Part shown: one piece after another, positions 20,507-31,596 of the stretch
How positions within the stretch are numbered: the stretch's first letter is position 1
How the letters are laid out: each line of letters opens with the position of its first letter
Assembly: GCA_947471745.1 (NCBI GenBank)
Contig: CANJKZ010000930.1
Coordinates: forward strand, 1-64,000
Source: Closterium sp. Naga37s-1
Taxonomy: Eukaryota; Streptophyta; Zygnematophyceae; Desmidiales; Closteriaceae
Length of the DNA stretch: 64,000 nt
Direction of reading: 5' to 3'
Position numbers and translations under genes: made by a program
Notes under the pieces: generated by a model
What the model saw: only the letters and a program-made list of their open reading frames with translations
What the model was told of the DNA's origin: nothing
The model's database searches: none

Positions 20507-22457
20507 CTACGGGTCAATTGGGAGACCAATGGGAACATCAATGGGAATTCCGATGCGACGCTTGCAGCAGCGCGGGCCAGTCTTAGCCGAGTAGCAGCAG
20601 CGGGGAGGTTCAGTATCGGATCCCTGGCAGCACTGCCGGCCACAGCAATAACTGCCAGTCACCTCCCCGTTATAGTCAATCCCAGGACAGCATTCCCCGC
20701 CTCTCACGCCGGGGATGCTGCAGCACTGGGGATTTAACTCATCATTGCAGCACACGCTTCCGCCGCAGCAGGAGGATTTTTTCGGGCAGCCACACTGCCC
20801 GCCGCAGCATTTCACGCCGCCCGGGCAGCACTTGCCGTTGCAGCAGGTGGAGCCGGGTTCGCAGCATTTGCCGTTGCAGCAGGTGGTGCCGTGCTTGCAG
20901 CAGGTGCCGCCGCAGCAGTAGCTGGTGCGGGTGCTGCAGCAGGTGCCAGCAGTGGTGGGATCGCTTTTGGGAGACGGCAGGCAGCAGGTGAGCCCTATGG
21001 ATTCGCCTCCCAGGCAGCACTTTCCGCCACAGCAACGGGGGGAGTTGCCCTGAGGCACAAGAAGGAGAGGTATGACATAGAGGGAGAAAACAGAGGGTTT
21101 GAACATGTAGGTTAGCAAGTCGGATTGGGTCGAGTTTAGAGTTGCTGGTGGGCGACGGCAGGCAGCACGTGAGGCCCATGGACTCGCCTCCCAGGCAACA
21201 CTGGCCGCCACAGCAACGCGGTGAGTTTCCCTGCGAAAATGGGAAGGAGGATGGAGGAGAGAGGGAAGGCACGGAGTGAGACGATAGACCTTTCCAGTTA
21301 TTCAGACGGCAAGCAACAGGTGACGCCTATGGACTCGCCTCCCAGGCAACACTGGCCGCCACTACAACGCGGTGAGATTTCCTGAAAAACGGGGGAAGAG
21401 GTATGGCAGAGAGGGAGAGAATAGAGGAGTGGAGATGAAGTAAGGTCAGGGGTCTTCGAGATGACTCAAGGGGCGCTGGTGGGAGACGGCAGGCAGCAGG
21501 TAGGCCCTATGGACTCTCCTCCCAGGTAGCACTGGCCACCACAGCAGCTCGGTGAGTTTCCCTGCAAAATCGGGAAGGAGGATGGGGGAAAGAGGGAAGA
21601 CACGGAGTGAGACGATAGACCTTTCCACTTAGATGGCAGGCAACAGGTGAGCCCTATGGATTCGCATCTCTGGCAACACTGACAGCAACCCAAGGAGCTT
21701 TCGTGGGGAAGGGAAAGAAGAGGTATGGAAGAAAAGAAGTGAAATTGCAAGTAGCTTTTAGAAAAGAGGGCGTGTCACAATAGGGCAAACCTGGAATGGG
21801 CTGGGCAGGAATTTCAAGCCCAAGTGGAGATTACATGACGATGTTAGGGACCGATGAATGCGTGCGGTGTTTTGAGACGTCTCAAAACACTTCCTTCATG
21901 AGTGGAGTGACGTGCACACCAAAAACAGCAACTCTCATTGCTGTGAATCGTTGAAGCTCCCGAAATTCCCACAAGGCAGCAGCTCCCATTGCAATGAACC
22001 TTTGCAATGAATCTTTGAATATAAGCTGATGTGGTGAACTTACAAGACAGCAACTCCCGTTGCAATAGATCTGGGGTCCCCAGCACCCAAACTGGGGCTT
22101 TGCAGTGTCTACTGAGCTATCCTCGAGCACCCAAGGGCACGGTTGACGTGGCGGCTTGCATGGAAGGAGGACGGGGTCAACGGGGTCAATGGGGTCAATG
22201 GGTTCGCTGCATCCGCCAAAGCGCTTGCAGATGGGGTCGGGGAACTTGCCAAAGATCACCCGCCTTGGTGCTGCAGAATCCTCGTTTGAGAGAATCTCGT
22301 TTGTAGCAGGTTCGCCTGCTGCTGCTGTGGTGGTAGCTGCAGCATGATCAGTGGACGAAGATTCTGCAAGACTAGAGTGATGGGGAGAAGCAAACGAGCT
22401 GGTGAGAGCAGACGAGAGGAGAAGAAAGGCTGAAAGGACTTGGAAGAAGGAAGCCAT
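20507..22457 (-). CDS. secreted cysteine-rich protein
   Basis: Exon 1 runs from 22457 (ATG, MASFFQVLSAFLLLSSALTS) down to 22044 and ends CTT|gtaagt. The last exon runs 21049-20507 (TAG). Joined in phase they give about 318 residues. The N-terminus is a clear signal peptide (hydrophobic core LSAFLLLSSAL, cleavage near SSFAS). Residues of about 25-60 are Ser/Thr/Ala-rich, followed by a Pro/Asp segment (CSEPIDPIDPVDPV). The C-terminal 180 residues hold many paired cysteines in CCGGKCC, CCNGKCC, CCEPGSTCC-type units and a CPKKSSCCGG stretch. The CC-x4-6-CC pattern resembles granulin-like or other secreted disulfide-rich proteins without matching one consensus. A wall, metal-binding or defence role is possible but unsupported. 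Extra exon copies lie in the intron. Confidence 0.65.
21140..22030 (-). repeat. partial exon copies within the cysteine-rich gene
   Basis: The start of the last exon (GNSPRCCGGKCCLGGESIGL) is repeated upstream at about 21230, 21380, 21561 and 21697. Each copy covers about 80-90 bp up to TCCLPS and has an acceptor but no visible donor. The exon-1 end (YCNGSCCLV) is repeated at about 22008-21975 and again, altered, near 21942-21920. Some copies would keep a frame and could add CC modules; at 21380 the second CC is changed (CS). Confidence 0.75.
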
Positions 22458-22529
22458 TGCTGCTGAAGAGCTGAACAGCACTCGAGCTAATCACTTGGGA
22501 GTCCTGGAATGTGCTCAGAACTTGTTGAG

Positions 22530-22536
22530 ATTTATA
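22530..22536 (-). promoter_or_regulatory. TATA box of the cysteine-rich gene
   Basis: The minus strand reads GGCTATAAATCTC, about 75 bases upstream of the ATG at 22457. This is a normal distance for a plant TATA box plus a short leader. Confidence 0.6.
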
Positions 22537-22559
22537 GCCACATGCACTGCTTCAGCTTG

Positions 22560-23998
22560 AATTTGTTGCGGCAGTCTCTGTGGGCTGGAACGGCGCCGCC
22601 AAATTCAGTCAGTCCGCGGGGAATGAGTGCGTTTGAGTGCGGTTCGATGGATGTCGATTTTACAGTATGGATTGTGTCAGGCGAGGATTCTTGTGGCACT
22701 GGGAGGTTCCTATTGGCTGAACGGAAGACAACGAAGCGAGGACGGGCACATCTGCTGCACGGAGGTTACCAAGGGCTGGGGGATGGCCCAATGCGTGTTT
22801 ACACGCCGAATAGATCTCGACTCGATCCATGTACATATAAGGAGGTACAACGTTATGGTGAAATCTTTACTGTAAGCATACACGGCGGCTGTAACGATGC
22901 CTGTTTCCAGGTTTTTGAACACGGTTTTTAAAAAACCGTCACTGGCTGTGTGCTCTTGCAAACTTGCAAATGCAACCTGCACCGACCAGAACCGCCTCCA
23001 AGCAAACATAAGTTTTACAATCGACGAGTTACTTGTAACACCTTCACGAAGCTCGCGAAATCGCCTTGACCGCAACCTCGCCAACGGAGCTGTCAGCGGA
23101 ACTGTCACCTGTCATCTAAGGGGATGTCCAGCTCGTACATTTACTGTTCGTAAGCCCGCTCAGTTACCACATTTTTTGTTGTAACACTGTATTGAACGTC
23201 TCCTGCGGACACAATCAGCTTTCGTTCACAAAACGGCACGCCCCCTGCACGTACCTCATGCCGTCTGACTCACGTTACTGGAATCAGCGGGGACACGAAC
23301 AAGGGTACAGCACCGCGTCCTGGCCACTACAGTAGCGCCCCCTGTATCGCTTGCACAATTTCGCCAGTAGCTCGCTACACTCGTCAACACACCCCCCGCC
23401 TGCCCAAAAATTCGTTAGCTATGATTGACGACGGAAACAGTTACCTCGTTTTGAACGCGATCAGAGCACTGTTGATTCGTGTGGCGGAGAACGTGTCCGC
23501 GCTCCTGAAATTACAGGTCGGTGGGACTCAACTCACAATGCATTCGTTTTTAGGTACAGTGAATATTTTTGAACCTCGAGACGTGTGTTGGCACTAAAAA
23601 CCCCGAAATGAACGAACTGGACACCCCCTAACCGTCAATCAACGTCTCCCGCGCTTTGGATTCCTCCGAGTCCCATCGCAACCGTCCGCGCCATACGCGA
23701 CGCGGCTTCCGAATCAATGGTGTCCGTCCGTCCTGAATAGATGGCTTTTTGGACACCGAGAGAAAAATAGTCTTCACCGCTTTCTATATACCGAGCTATT
23801 TGTGTTTCCAGCTTGAGGATCCACATGTTGCTGTTGGTCGAGATTCAAGAAATACGTATTTTGCCTCAGGTCGACCTAGAGAAGTCACGAAGTCTCAATT
23901 CGTGCATTTTACATTCAGCATTCCCGACTGGTAGTGGTCGCACTTTTCCGAAGCCTCGGTAGTAGGAAGAGCCTACTATTCGTGTGTTCCTTCCCGCT
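22560..23998. other. intergenic region between divergent genes
   Basis: No coding exon recognised. It must hold the promoters of the cysteine-rich gene (-) and the SDR gene (+). A 19-bp palindrome (ACGGTTTTTAAAAAACCGT) is at about 22921-22939. Confidence 0.45.
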
Positions 23999-26900
23999 AT
24001 GGGCGGCGCGTTGGCCAAGCCAAAGGAGCGAGACGCAAAGGGGAAGGTTGTTCTTATAACGGGGTGCTCCAATGGAGGAATTGGCTACGCTATCGCCGAG
24101 TAAGCCGCTTACGTCTTCAATTCTCGACCTCATTATAATCACGCTCGATTTCCACGTCATGCTCTTGGATTCCTTGGATTTGAAGCTGGATACTAACGCG
24201 CTTATTGTCACGCTTTCTTCTGTCACGTCACTTGCTAGGGAGTTTCAGCGCCGCGGCGCGAACGTGTTCGCCACGTCACGCCGAGTCGACACGATGAAGG
24301 GGCTGAAGGAGAAAGGGGTGAACACGCTTGCGCTCGACGTCACATCTGAGCCGTCCATCCAGGTGATCCGATGGCTGTGACCTAGTAGCATGTGTCCTCG
24401 TTAGTGAGCAACTCACGATGTGTTTTGGCTGGACTGGTGACCCTGCCATTCCGCCCCCACGTCCCCGCCGCTCCCCGCTTCATTCCCTCCCCACTCTCTT
24501 TCCCCCTCTCCTCCGCCCCTCCTCTCCCCCTTTACTCCGCCCCCTTTCTCCCCCTCTCTCTCCTCCTTGCCTCCCTCTCCATCTCCCCCTCTTTCCCCTC
24601 CTTTTCCTGCAGGCCCTCCATCCACTACTCCTCTTTCCCTCCACTACGGGCAGTAGTGAAGGAGGTGGCAAGCTCAGCAGGGCGGGAGGACGTCCTTGCT
24701 GGTGAACAACAGGGGGTGAGGGCTGCCGGGACCACTGGCTAACTGTCCCCGTTCCACCTCCCCTTCCCCCCTCTATGATCTATCCGTCCGCCTCCCCAAC
24801 AGGCAGTAGTGAAGGAGGAGGCAAGCTCAGCAGGGCGGGAGCACGTGCTTGCTGGTGAACAACGCCAAGTTTGGTGGGCTGTTGGGATTGCCATACTGTG
24901 CCTCCTTCGCCCCCACCCACGTCTCCTCTCCTCTCCACCACTACAGGCAGTAGTGAAGGATGTGGCAACCTCAGCAGGGCGGGTGGACGTGCTGGTGAAC
25001 AACGCCAGGGTGAGGGCTGCCGGGGTTGACTAGCTCTCTCTCCCTTCCACCCCATCCACCTCTCCGCTTTCCCCTACAGGCAGCAGTCAAGCAAGTATGT
25101 TTTTTGAGAATTCACAAAAAACATATCCTTCCCCCCCATCCACCTCTCTGACTTCACCCAACAGGCAGCAGTCAAGCAAGTCACGGGTGCAGCAACGCGG
25201 GCTGGGGGCTGCCATGGGCAGCGGGGCGGGTGGAATTTGGGGCGTGGTTGATCGGATCCGATCCGATCTCCAGGACGTGTTGGCCAACAAATCAACGCCG
25301 GGCGTGGGCTTTGGGGTTTGACAGGCTGTCTTTCCTCCTCTCCCCCTAACCTCTATCTTCGCACAAGCAGCAGTGAAGGAGGTGACATGGGCAGCGGGGC
25401 GGGTGGACGTGTTGGTCAACAACTCAACGGGGGGTGTGAGCTGCTGAAATTACGGTACCATGCCTCCCCGCCTCCCCTCTACCCACCCCACAGGAGGCAG
25501 TCAAGGAGATCATGCGTGCAGGGCGGGTGGACGTGTTGGTCAACAACTCAACGGGGGGTGTGGGCTGCTGAGTTTGCCGTACTGTGCCTGCGCCGCCTCC
25601 CCTCCCCTCCCATACAGGCAGCAGTCAAGCAGATCACCAGCCAAACGGGGCGGGTGGACGTGTTGGTCAACAACTCAACGGGGGGTGTGGGCTGCTGAGT
25701 TTGCCGTACTGTGCCTGCGCCGCCTCCCCTCCCCTCCCATACAGGCAGCAGTCAAGCAGATCACCAGCCAAACGGGGCGGGTGGACGTGTTGGTCAACAA
25801 CTCAACGGGGGGTGTGGGCTGCTGAGTTTGCCGTACTGTGCCTGCGCCGCCTCCCCTCCCCTCCCATACAGGCAGCAGTCAAGCAGATCACCAGCCAAAC
25901 GGGGCGGGTGGACGTGCTGGTCAACAACGCCGGGTGTGGGCTGCCGGGGCCACTGGCAGAACTACCCATGGCGAGGATCAAAGAGGTGCGATGCGGTACC
26001 CGTGGGTGGGGTGAGATGCGGAGGTGACGATGGAACAAGGTAGTTGTCTGTGTCTGGATAGAGGGTGTGAGCTGCCGGGGCCGCTGGCAGAACTACCCAT
26101 GGCGAGGATCAAAGAGGTGCGATGCGGTACCCGTGGGTGGGGTTAGATGCGGAGGTGACGATGGAACAAGGTAGTTGTCTGTGTCTGGATAGAGGGTGTG
26201 AGCTGCCGGGGCCGCTGGCAGAACTACCCATGGCGAGGATCAAAGAGGTGCGATGCGGTACCCGTGGGTGGGGTGAGATGCGGAGGTGACGATGGAACAA
26301 TGTAGTTGTCTGTGTCTGGATAGAGGGTGTGAGCTGCCGGGGCCGCTGGCAGAACTACCCATGGCGAGGATCAAAGAGGTGCGATGCGGTACCCGTGGGT
26401 GGGGTGAGATGCGGAGGTGACGATGGAACAAGGTAGTTGTCTGTGTCTGGATAGAGGGTGTGAGCTGCCGGGGCCGCTGGCAGAACTACCCATGGCGAGG
26501 ATCAAAGAGGTGCGATGCGGTACCCGTGGGTGGGGTGAGATGCGGAGGTGACGATGGAACAATGTAGTTGTCTGTGTCTGGATAGAGGGTGTGAGCTGCC
26601 GGGGCCGCTGGCAGAACTACCCATGGCGAGGATCAAAGAGGTGCGATGCGGTACCCGTGGGTGGGGTGAGATGCGGAGGTGACGATGGAACAAGGTAGTT
26701 GTCTGTGTCTGGATAGAGGGTGTGAGCTGCCGGGGCCGCTGGCAGAACTACCCATGGCGAGGATCAAAGAGGTGCGATGCGGTACCCGTGGGTGGGGTGA
26801 GATGCGGAGGTGACGATGGAACAAGGTAGTTGTCTGTGTCTGGATAGAGGGTGTGAGCTGCCGGGGCCGCTGGCAGAACTACCCATGGCGAGGATCAAAG

Positions 26901-29900
26901 AGGTGCGATGCGGTACCCGTGGGTGGGGTGAGATGCGGAGGTGATGATGGAACAAGGTAGTTGTCTGTGTCTGGATAGAGGGTGTGAGCTGCCGGGGCCG
27001 CTGGCAGAACTACCCATGGCGAGGATCAAAGAGGTGCGATGCGGTACCCGTGGGTGGGGTGAGATGCGGAGGTGACGATGGAACAAGGTAGTTGTCTGTG
27101 TCTGGATAGAGGGTGTGAGCTGCCGGGGCCGCTGGCAGAACTACCCATGGCGAGGATCAAAGAGGTGCGATGCGGTACCCGTGAGAGGGGTGAGATGCGG
27201 AGGTGACGATGGAACAAGGTAGTTGTCTGTGTCTGGGTAGAGGGTGTGGTGTGAGCTGCCGGGGCCGCTGGCAGAACTACCCATGGCGAGGATCAAAGAG
27301 GTGCGATGCGGTACCCGTGGGTGGGGTGAGATGCGGAGGTGACGATGGAACAAGGTAGTTGTCTGTGTCTGGATAAGAGGGTGTGAGCTGCCGGGGCCGC
27401 TGGCAGAACTACCCATGGCGAGGATCAAAGAGGTGCGATGCGGTACCCGTGGGTGGGGTGAGATGCGGAGGTGACGATGGAACAAGGTAGTTGTCTGTGT
27501 CTGGGTAGAGGGTGTGAGCTGCCGGGGCCGCTGGCAGAACTACCCATGGCGAGGATCAAAGAGGTGTGATGCGGTACCCGTGGGAGGGGTGAGATGCGGA
27601 GGTGACGATGGAACAAGGTAGTTGTCTGTGTCTGGATAGAGGGTGTGGTGTGAGCTGCCGGGGCCGCTGGCAGAACTACCCATGGCGAGGATCAAAGAGG
27701 TGCGATGCGGTACCCGTGGGTGGGGTGAGATGCGGAGGTGACGATGGAACAAGCTAGTTGTCTGTGTCTGGATAGAGGGTGTGAGCTGCCGGGGCCGCTG
27801 GCAGAACTACCCATGGCGAGGATCAAAGAGGTGCGATGCGGTACCCGTGGGTGGGGTGAGATGTGGAGGTGGATGGAACAAGGTAGTTGTCTGTGTCTGG
27901 ATAGAGGGTGTGAGCTGCCGGGGCCGCTGGCAGAACTACCCATGGCGAGGATCAAAGAGGTGCGATGCGGTAACCGTGGTAAAATGCGGTAACCGTGGTA
28001 CAATGCGGTAACCGTGGTACAATGCGGTAACCATGGTACAATGCGGTAACCGTGGTACAATGCGGTAACCATGGTACAATGCGGTAATCGTGGTACAATG
28101 CGGTAACCGTGGTACAATGCGGTAACCGTGGTACAATGCGGTAACCGTGGTACAATGCGGTAACCGTGGTACAATGCGGTAACCGTGCGGTAACCGTGGT
28201 ACAATGCGGTAACCGTGGTACAATGCGGTAACCGTGGTACAATGCGGTAACCGTGGTACAATGCGGTAACCGTGGTACAATGCGGTAACCGTGGTACAAT
28301 GCGGTAACCGTGGTACAATGCGGTAACCGTGGTACAATGCGGTAACCGTGGTACAATGCGGTAACCGTGCGGTAACCGTGGTACAATGCGGTAACCGTGG
28401 TGCAATGCGGTAACCGTGGTACAATGCGGTAACCGTGGTACAATGCGGTAACCGTGGTACAATGCGGTAACCGTGCGGTAACCGTGGTACAATGCGGTAA
28501 CCGTGGTACAATGCGGTAACCGTGGTACAATGCGGTAACCGTGGTACAATGCGGTAACCGTGGTACAATGCGGTAACCGTGGTACAATGCGGTAACCGTG
28601 GTACAATGCGGTAACCGTGCGGTAACCGTGGTACAATGCGGTAACCGTGGTGCAATGCGGTAACCGTGGTACAATGCGGTAACCGTGGTACAATGCGGTA
28701 ACCGTGGTACAATGAGGTAGGATGAGGAGGCACGATGATGATGCGGGATGAAAAGGTGGGATGAGGAAGGGAGCAAGGGAGAATGGGCAAGGCTGCTTCT
28801 TACAAAACAACTCATTAGATCAAAACATTTATACGACCTTCTTATACAGCCTCTTTGCCATCAAATGCAAGATTCTCCTTCTTCCCCCCACACCTACCCT
28901 TCCCCCTCTCCGCTCCCCAATCCTCCTTCTTTCTCCTCCATCTCCCTCTTCTCCTCCGTCTCCCTCTTCTCCTCCGTCTCCCTCTTCTCCTCCGTCTCCC
29001 TCTTCTCCTCCGTCTCCCTCTTCTCCCGCCCTCTTCCCTTGCATGTGTACGTACGATCCGTATGAAGCGCCACCATGTTTACTTGTAACACTGGATACGC
29101 ACACGGAGCATCAGCGCTGTCTTCTCTTCTCACAAGCCATGCACTTTCCCACGGTCTTTCTTTTGCATTGATGCGAAAGCGCAACGGCAAGCCATGCCGA
29201 CAGGCTGGCTCGCCCTTTCCCTACTCTCAAGAAGTTTTGAGTTTGCCTCTCAAGTATTTCCCTACTCAAAACGCCATGCCGACAGGCTGGCTTGTCTCTC
29301 CCTACACTCAAGAACCACACACAAGCACAAGGGCAGGCAAATCGTTCTCCCTCCCTTCTCCCTCTCTTCTCCCTCCCTTCTCCCTCCCTCTCCGCGCTTT
29401 CCAGGTGTATGACACGAACCTGTTTGGAGCATTGGCGTTGTCCCAGGCAGTGTTTCCCTACATGCACAAGCAGAGGAGCGGGCGAATCATCAACGTTTCC
29501 AGTGTTGCTGGTTACACGTACAGGTGGGGTGGTTACAGTTACAGGTGTGGTGGCATTGCAGTGTCCCCCCCACAAGCACAAGAATCAGAGCGGCATGAGA
29601 AAAGGAACCATCCTTGCTTCCTTACTTCCTTGTGTTATTTCGCCCGCTTTCTTTCTAATTGCATTTTGTGACCAGGCCCTTAGTGAGGTCGTATGGCAGT
29701 AGCAAGCCGACGCTGGATCCAATCACCACTGCATGCGCAATCACCACTGCATGCGCAATCACCACTGCATTCGCAATCACCACTGCATGCGCAATCACCA
29801 CTGCATGCGCAATCACCACTGCATGCGCAATCACCAAAGGCGGAAATGAAACTATTCACCCCACCACCCCCCCTCCCCTCCCCCCTCCCTAACCCACCCT

Positions 29901-31596
29901 CCGCGCTGCATGTTGTGAGCAGGCCCTTCGTGGGGACGTACGGGAGCAGCAAGGCGGCGTTCAACGCAATCAACAACTGCATGCGTGTGGACATAAAACC
30001 ACTTACCCCCCCCCCCCCCCCCCACCCCCACCCCCTCTGATCCCCCCCTCCTCGCACTGCATGTGTTGGGCAGGCCCTTCGTGGGGACGTATGGGAGCAG
30101 CAAGGCGGCGTTCAACGCGGTTACCAACTCCAGCCACCTAAGAAAACCATTTCATCCCCCCCACCCCACCCCACCTGTCATTGCTTGAGCAGCCCCTTCG
30201 TTGGGGCGTACGGGAGCAGCAAGGCGGCGTTCAACGCAATCAACAACTGCATGCGCGTGGACATAAAACCACTTACCCCCCCCCACCCCTCCCCCCTCCC
30301 CACCCCCACCCCCTCGGAACCCCCCCTCGCACTGCATGTGTTTGGCAGGCCCTTCGTGGGGACGTATGGGAGCAGCAAGGCGGCGTTCAACGCGGTTACC
30401 AACTGCATGCGCGTGGAAATGAAACCTCTGGGGATCGGTGTTGTGCTTGTTACACCCGGCTACATCCGCACCAACATTTTCAGGTGCTTTGTTTGAGCTA
30501 CCTCAGTAAATGAAATTCGTTTCTTGATGAGGCACTGTACTGGTACTGTGCTTTGTTGTATTCGCAAAACCAACAATTTTAAGGTGCTTTGCTACTTTTC
30601 TATAGTTGTAGCAATGGAATTTCATGCCTTGATTATGGGTTATTGCACTACACTCAAACGCCCACCTCCCACTCCCCGCCAACAATCGCGCTGTTGTCTC
30701 CATTTTAGGAATCCCCCTCTCACTACCACGCTGTCTTTCCAACCCTGAACTCCCCTCCTCTTCCCCGCTTCCCCCTTCCCCCCACCCTACCTCCCCCCTT
30801 CTTTCTCCCGATTAATTCCCTTGCTTTAGCGAGAATGTCACCTGCATTTTAGTGCTCAAGGCTTGAGATATCTCAGGCGCCTCAAAAGAATCCGTTACTC
30901 CTTGCCTGAACATTGTTTTTCCCCATCCGTCCCCCCATCCGTAACCCCATCCGTCCCCCCATCCGTCCACCCATCCGTCCCCCCATCCGTCCCCCCATCC
31001 GCCCCCCCATCCGCCCCCCCATCCGCCCCCCCATCCCATTGATGCTTTAGTGGCATCAATGCTCCCACATCCCTGTCCTCACATTCCCACACCATCGGCC
31101 ATAATGCTCCTCTAGTCATTCCATGGAGTTATGTTCTTTCTTTTGGTCCCACGAGTCTTTCTTTTGCCTTCTTAACACTAACACCTCCACCTCTCGTGCG
31201 GCAAGAAAACCCCCTCCACATCCCTGTCCTCCCACAGCCAATCAGATGTTCAGTCTACTCATATCCTCCCAATTGTCTTCTCCCTCCTTCCGTTACCACC
31301 CCCATCCTCCATGCAGCAAGAATGTCTCTCACATTCCTGTCCTCCCGCCATCAAGCCCGTTTAAGCCCATGGAGATTAATGTCCGCGAATCGTACGCCAA
31401 GCGGGCCAAGAACCAGTCATTTCCACCCGCATCTGAGCTGGCAAAGCGCATCGCTGATGCAGCACTCAGCCCAAATCCTCCTATCAGGATTTTGTTTGGA
31501 ATGAGTGCGCTTCCTGCTGTGGTTGCAGGGGCAATGCCTTTATGGCTTCAAGATTTTGTGTATTCACGACTGTTTGGCAGTGGGAAAAATCTGTAG
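23999..31596 (+). CDS. classical short-chain dehydrogenase/reductase (SDR)
   Basis: NAD(P)(H)-dependent oxidoreductase of the classical SDR type. Exons are 23999-24099, 24239-24362, 25872-25985, 29405-29523, 30349-30483 and 31317-31596 (TAG). All junctions keep phase and give 290 residues, a normal length. Motifs in order: cofactor loop TGCSNGGIG (TGxxxGxG), structural NNAG in VDVLVNNAGCG, catalytic Ser in RIINVSS, catalytic YxxxK in TYGSSKAAF, then VTPGYIRTNIF. The C-terminal MSALPAVVAGAMPLWLQDFV is hydrophobic and may contact membrane. The layout resembles the 1-acyl-dihydroxyacetone-phosphate reductase type of SDR, but the substrate cannot be told. Introns 2, 3, 4 and 5 are filled with copies of the flanking exons. 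Confidence 0.85.
24640..25870 (+). repeat. about nine partial copies of SDR exon 3
   Basis: Copies of the acceptor plus 60-75 bp (GTGGACGTGCTGGTGAACAA) begin near 24649, 24804, 24946, 25080, 25165, 25367, 25496, 25618 and 25745; the intact exon is at 25872. The last two copies and the intact one share almost identical 127-bp units. Most copies diverge after NNS and run into a stop (GGVGC then TGA), so they cannot replace exon 3. Confidence 0.85.
25930..27985 (+). repeat. 131-bp tandem array, about 16 copies, carrying the 3' end of SDR exon 3
   Basis: Each unit holds CTGCCGGGGCCGCTGGCAGA through ATCAAAGAG and the donor side gtgcgatgcgg. It then has about 80 bp of intron ending tctggatagagggtgtgag. 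The first copy is the end of the true exon (25935-25985). Later copies follow at 131-bp steps and differ by single bases; three carry small insertions (near 27240, 27375 and 27640). Near identity between copies points to recent expansion. Confidence 0.95.
27962..28718 (+). repeat. 19-bp minisatellite (gcggtaaccgtggtacaat)
   Basis: About 39 copies of a 19-bp unit, with several shortened units (gcggtaaccgt only). It begins inside the last 131-bp unit exactly at the donor flank: gatgcggtacccgtgg has become gatgcggtaaccgtgg. It therefore seems to have grown out of that unit. Confidence 0.95.
28940..29020 (+). repeat. 15-bp minisatellite (ctcttctcctccgtc)
   Basis: Five near-perfect copies of ctcttctcctccgtctcc-like 15-bp units in the C/T-rich SDR intron 3. 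Confidence 0.75.
29670..30349 (+). repeat. four partial copies of SDR exon 5, plus an 18-bp minisatellite
   Basis: Copies of RPFVGTYGSSKAAFNA start near 29674 (degenerate), 29925, 30076 and 30193, ahead of the intact exon at 30349. Three carry the YGSSK active-site codons and end at about DIKP or earlier. The degenerate copy runs into seven repeats of caatcaccactgcatgcg at 29718-29840, which seem to derive from the exon's own AACTGCATGCG. Confidence 0.85.
30915..31035 (+). repeat. 12-bp minisatellite (catccgtccccc) in SDR intron 5
   Basis: About ten tandem 12-bp units, drifting to catccgccccccc at the right end. Degenerate copies of the start of the last exon (cacatccctgtcctc) follow at about 31066 and 31213. 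Confidence 0.8.

Noticed and set aside
26109..27752. Series of identical 63-residue minus-strand ORFs
   Set aside because: Antisense reading of the 131-bp array; the frames are simply the repeat unit.
27962..28718. Regular short repeats resembling a CRISPR array
   Set aside because: The 19-bp units are head-to-tail without unique spacers and lie in an intron of a eukaryotic gene. It is a minisatellite.
27692..28810. Long minus-strand ORFs of repeated LPHCTTVTALYHGYRIV-type peptides
   Set aside because: Open only because the 19-bp unit lacks stops in those frames; antisense to the SDR intron.
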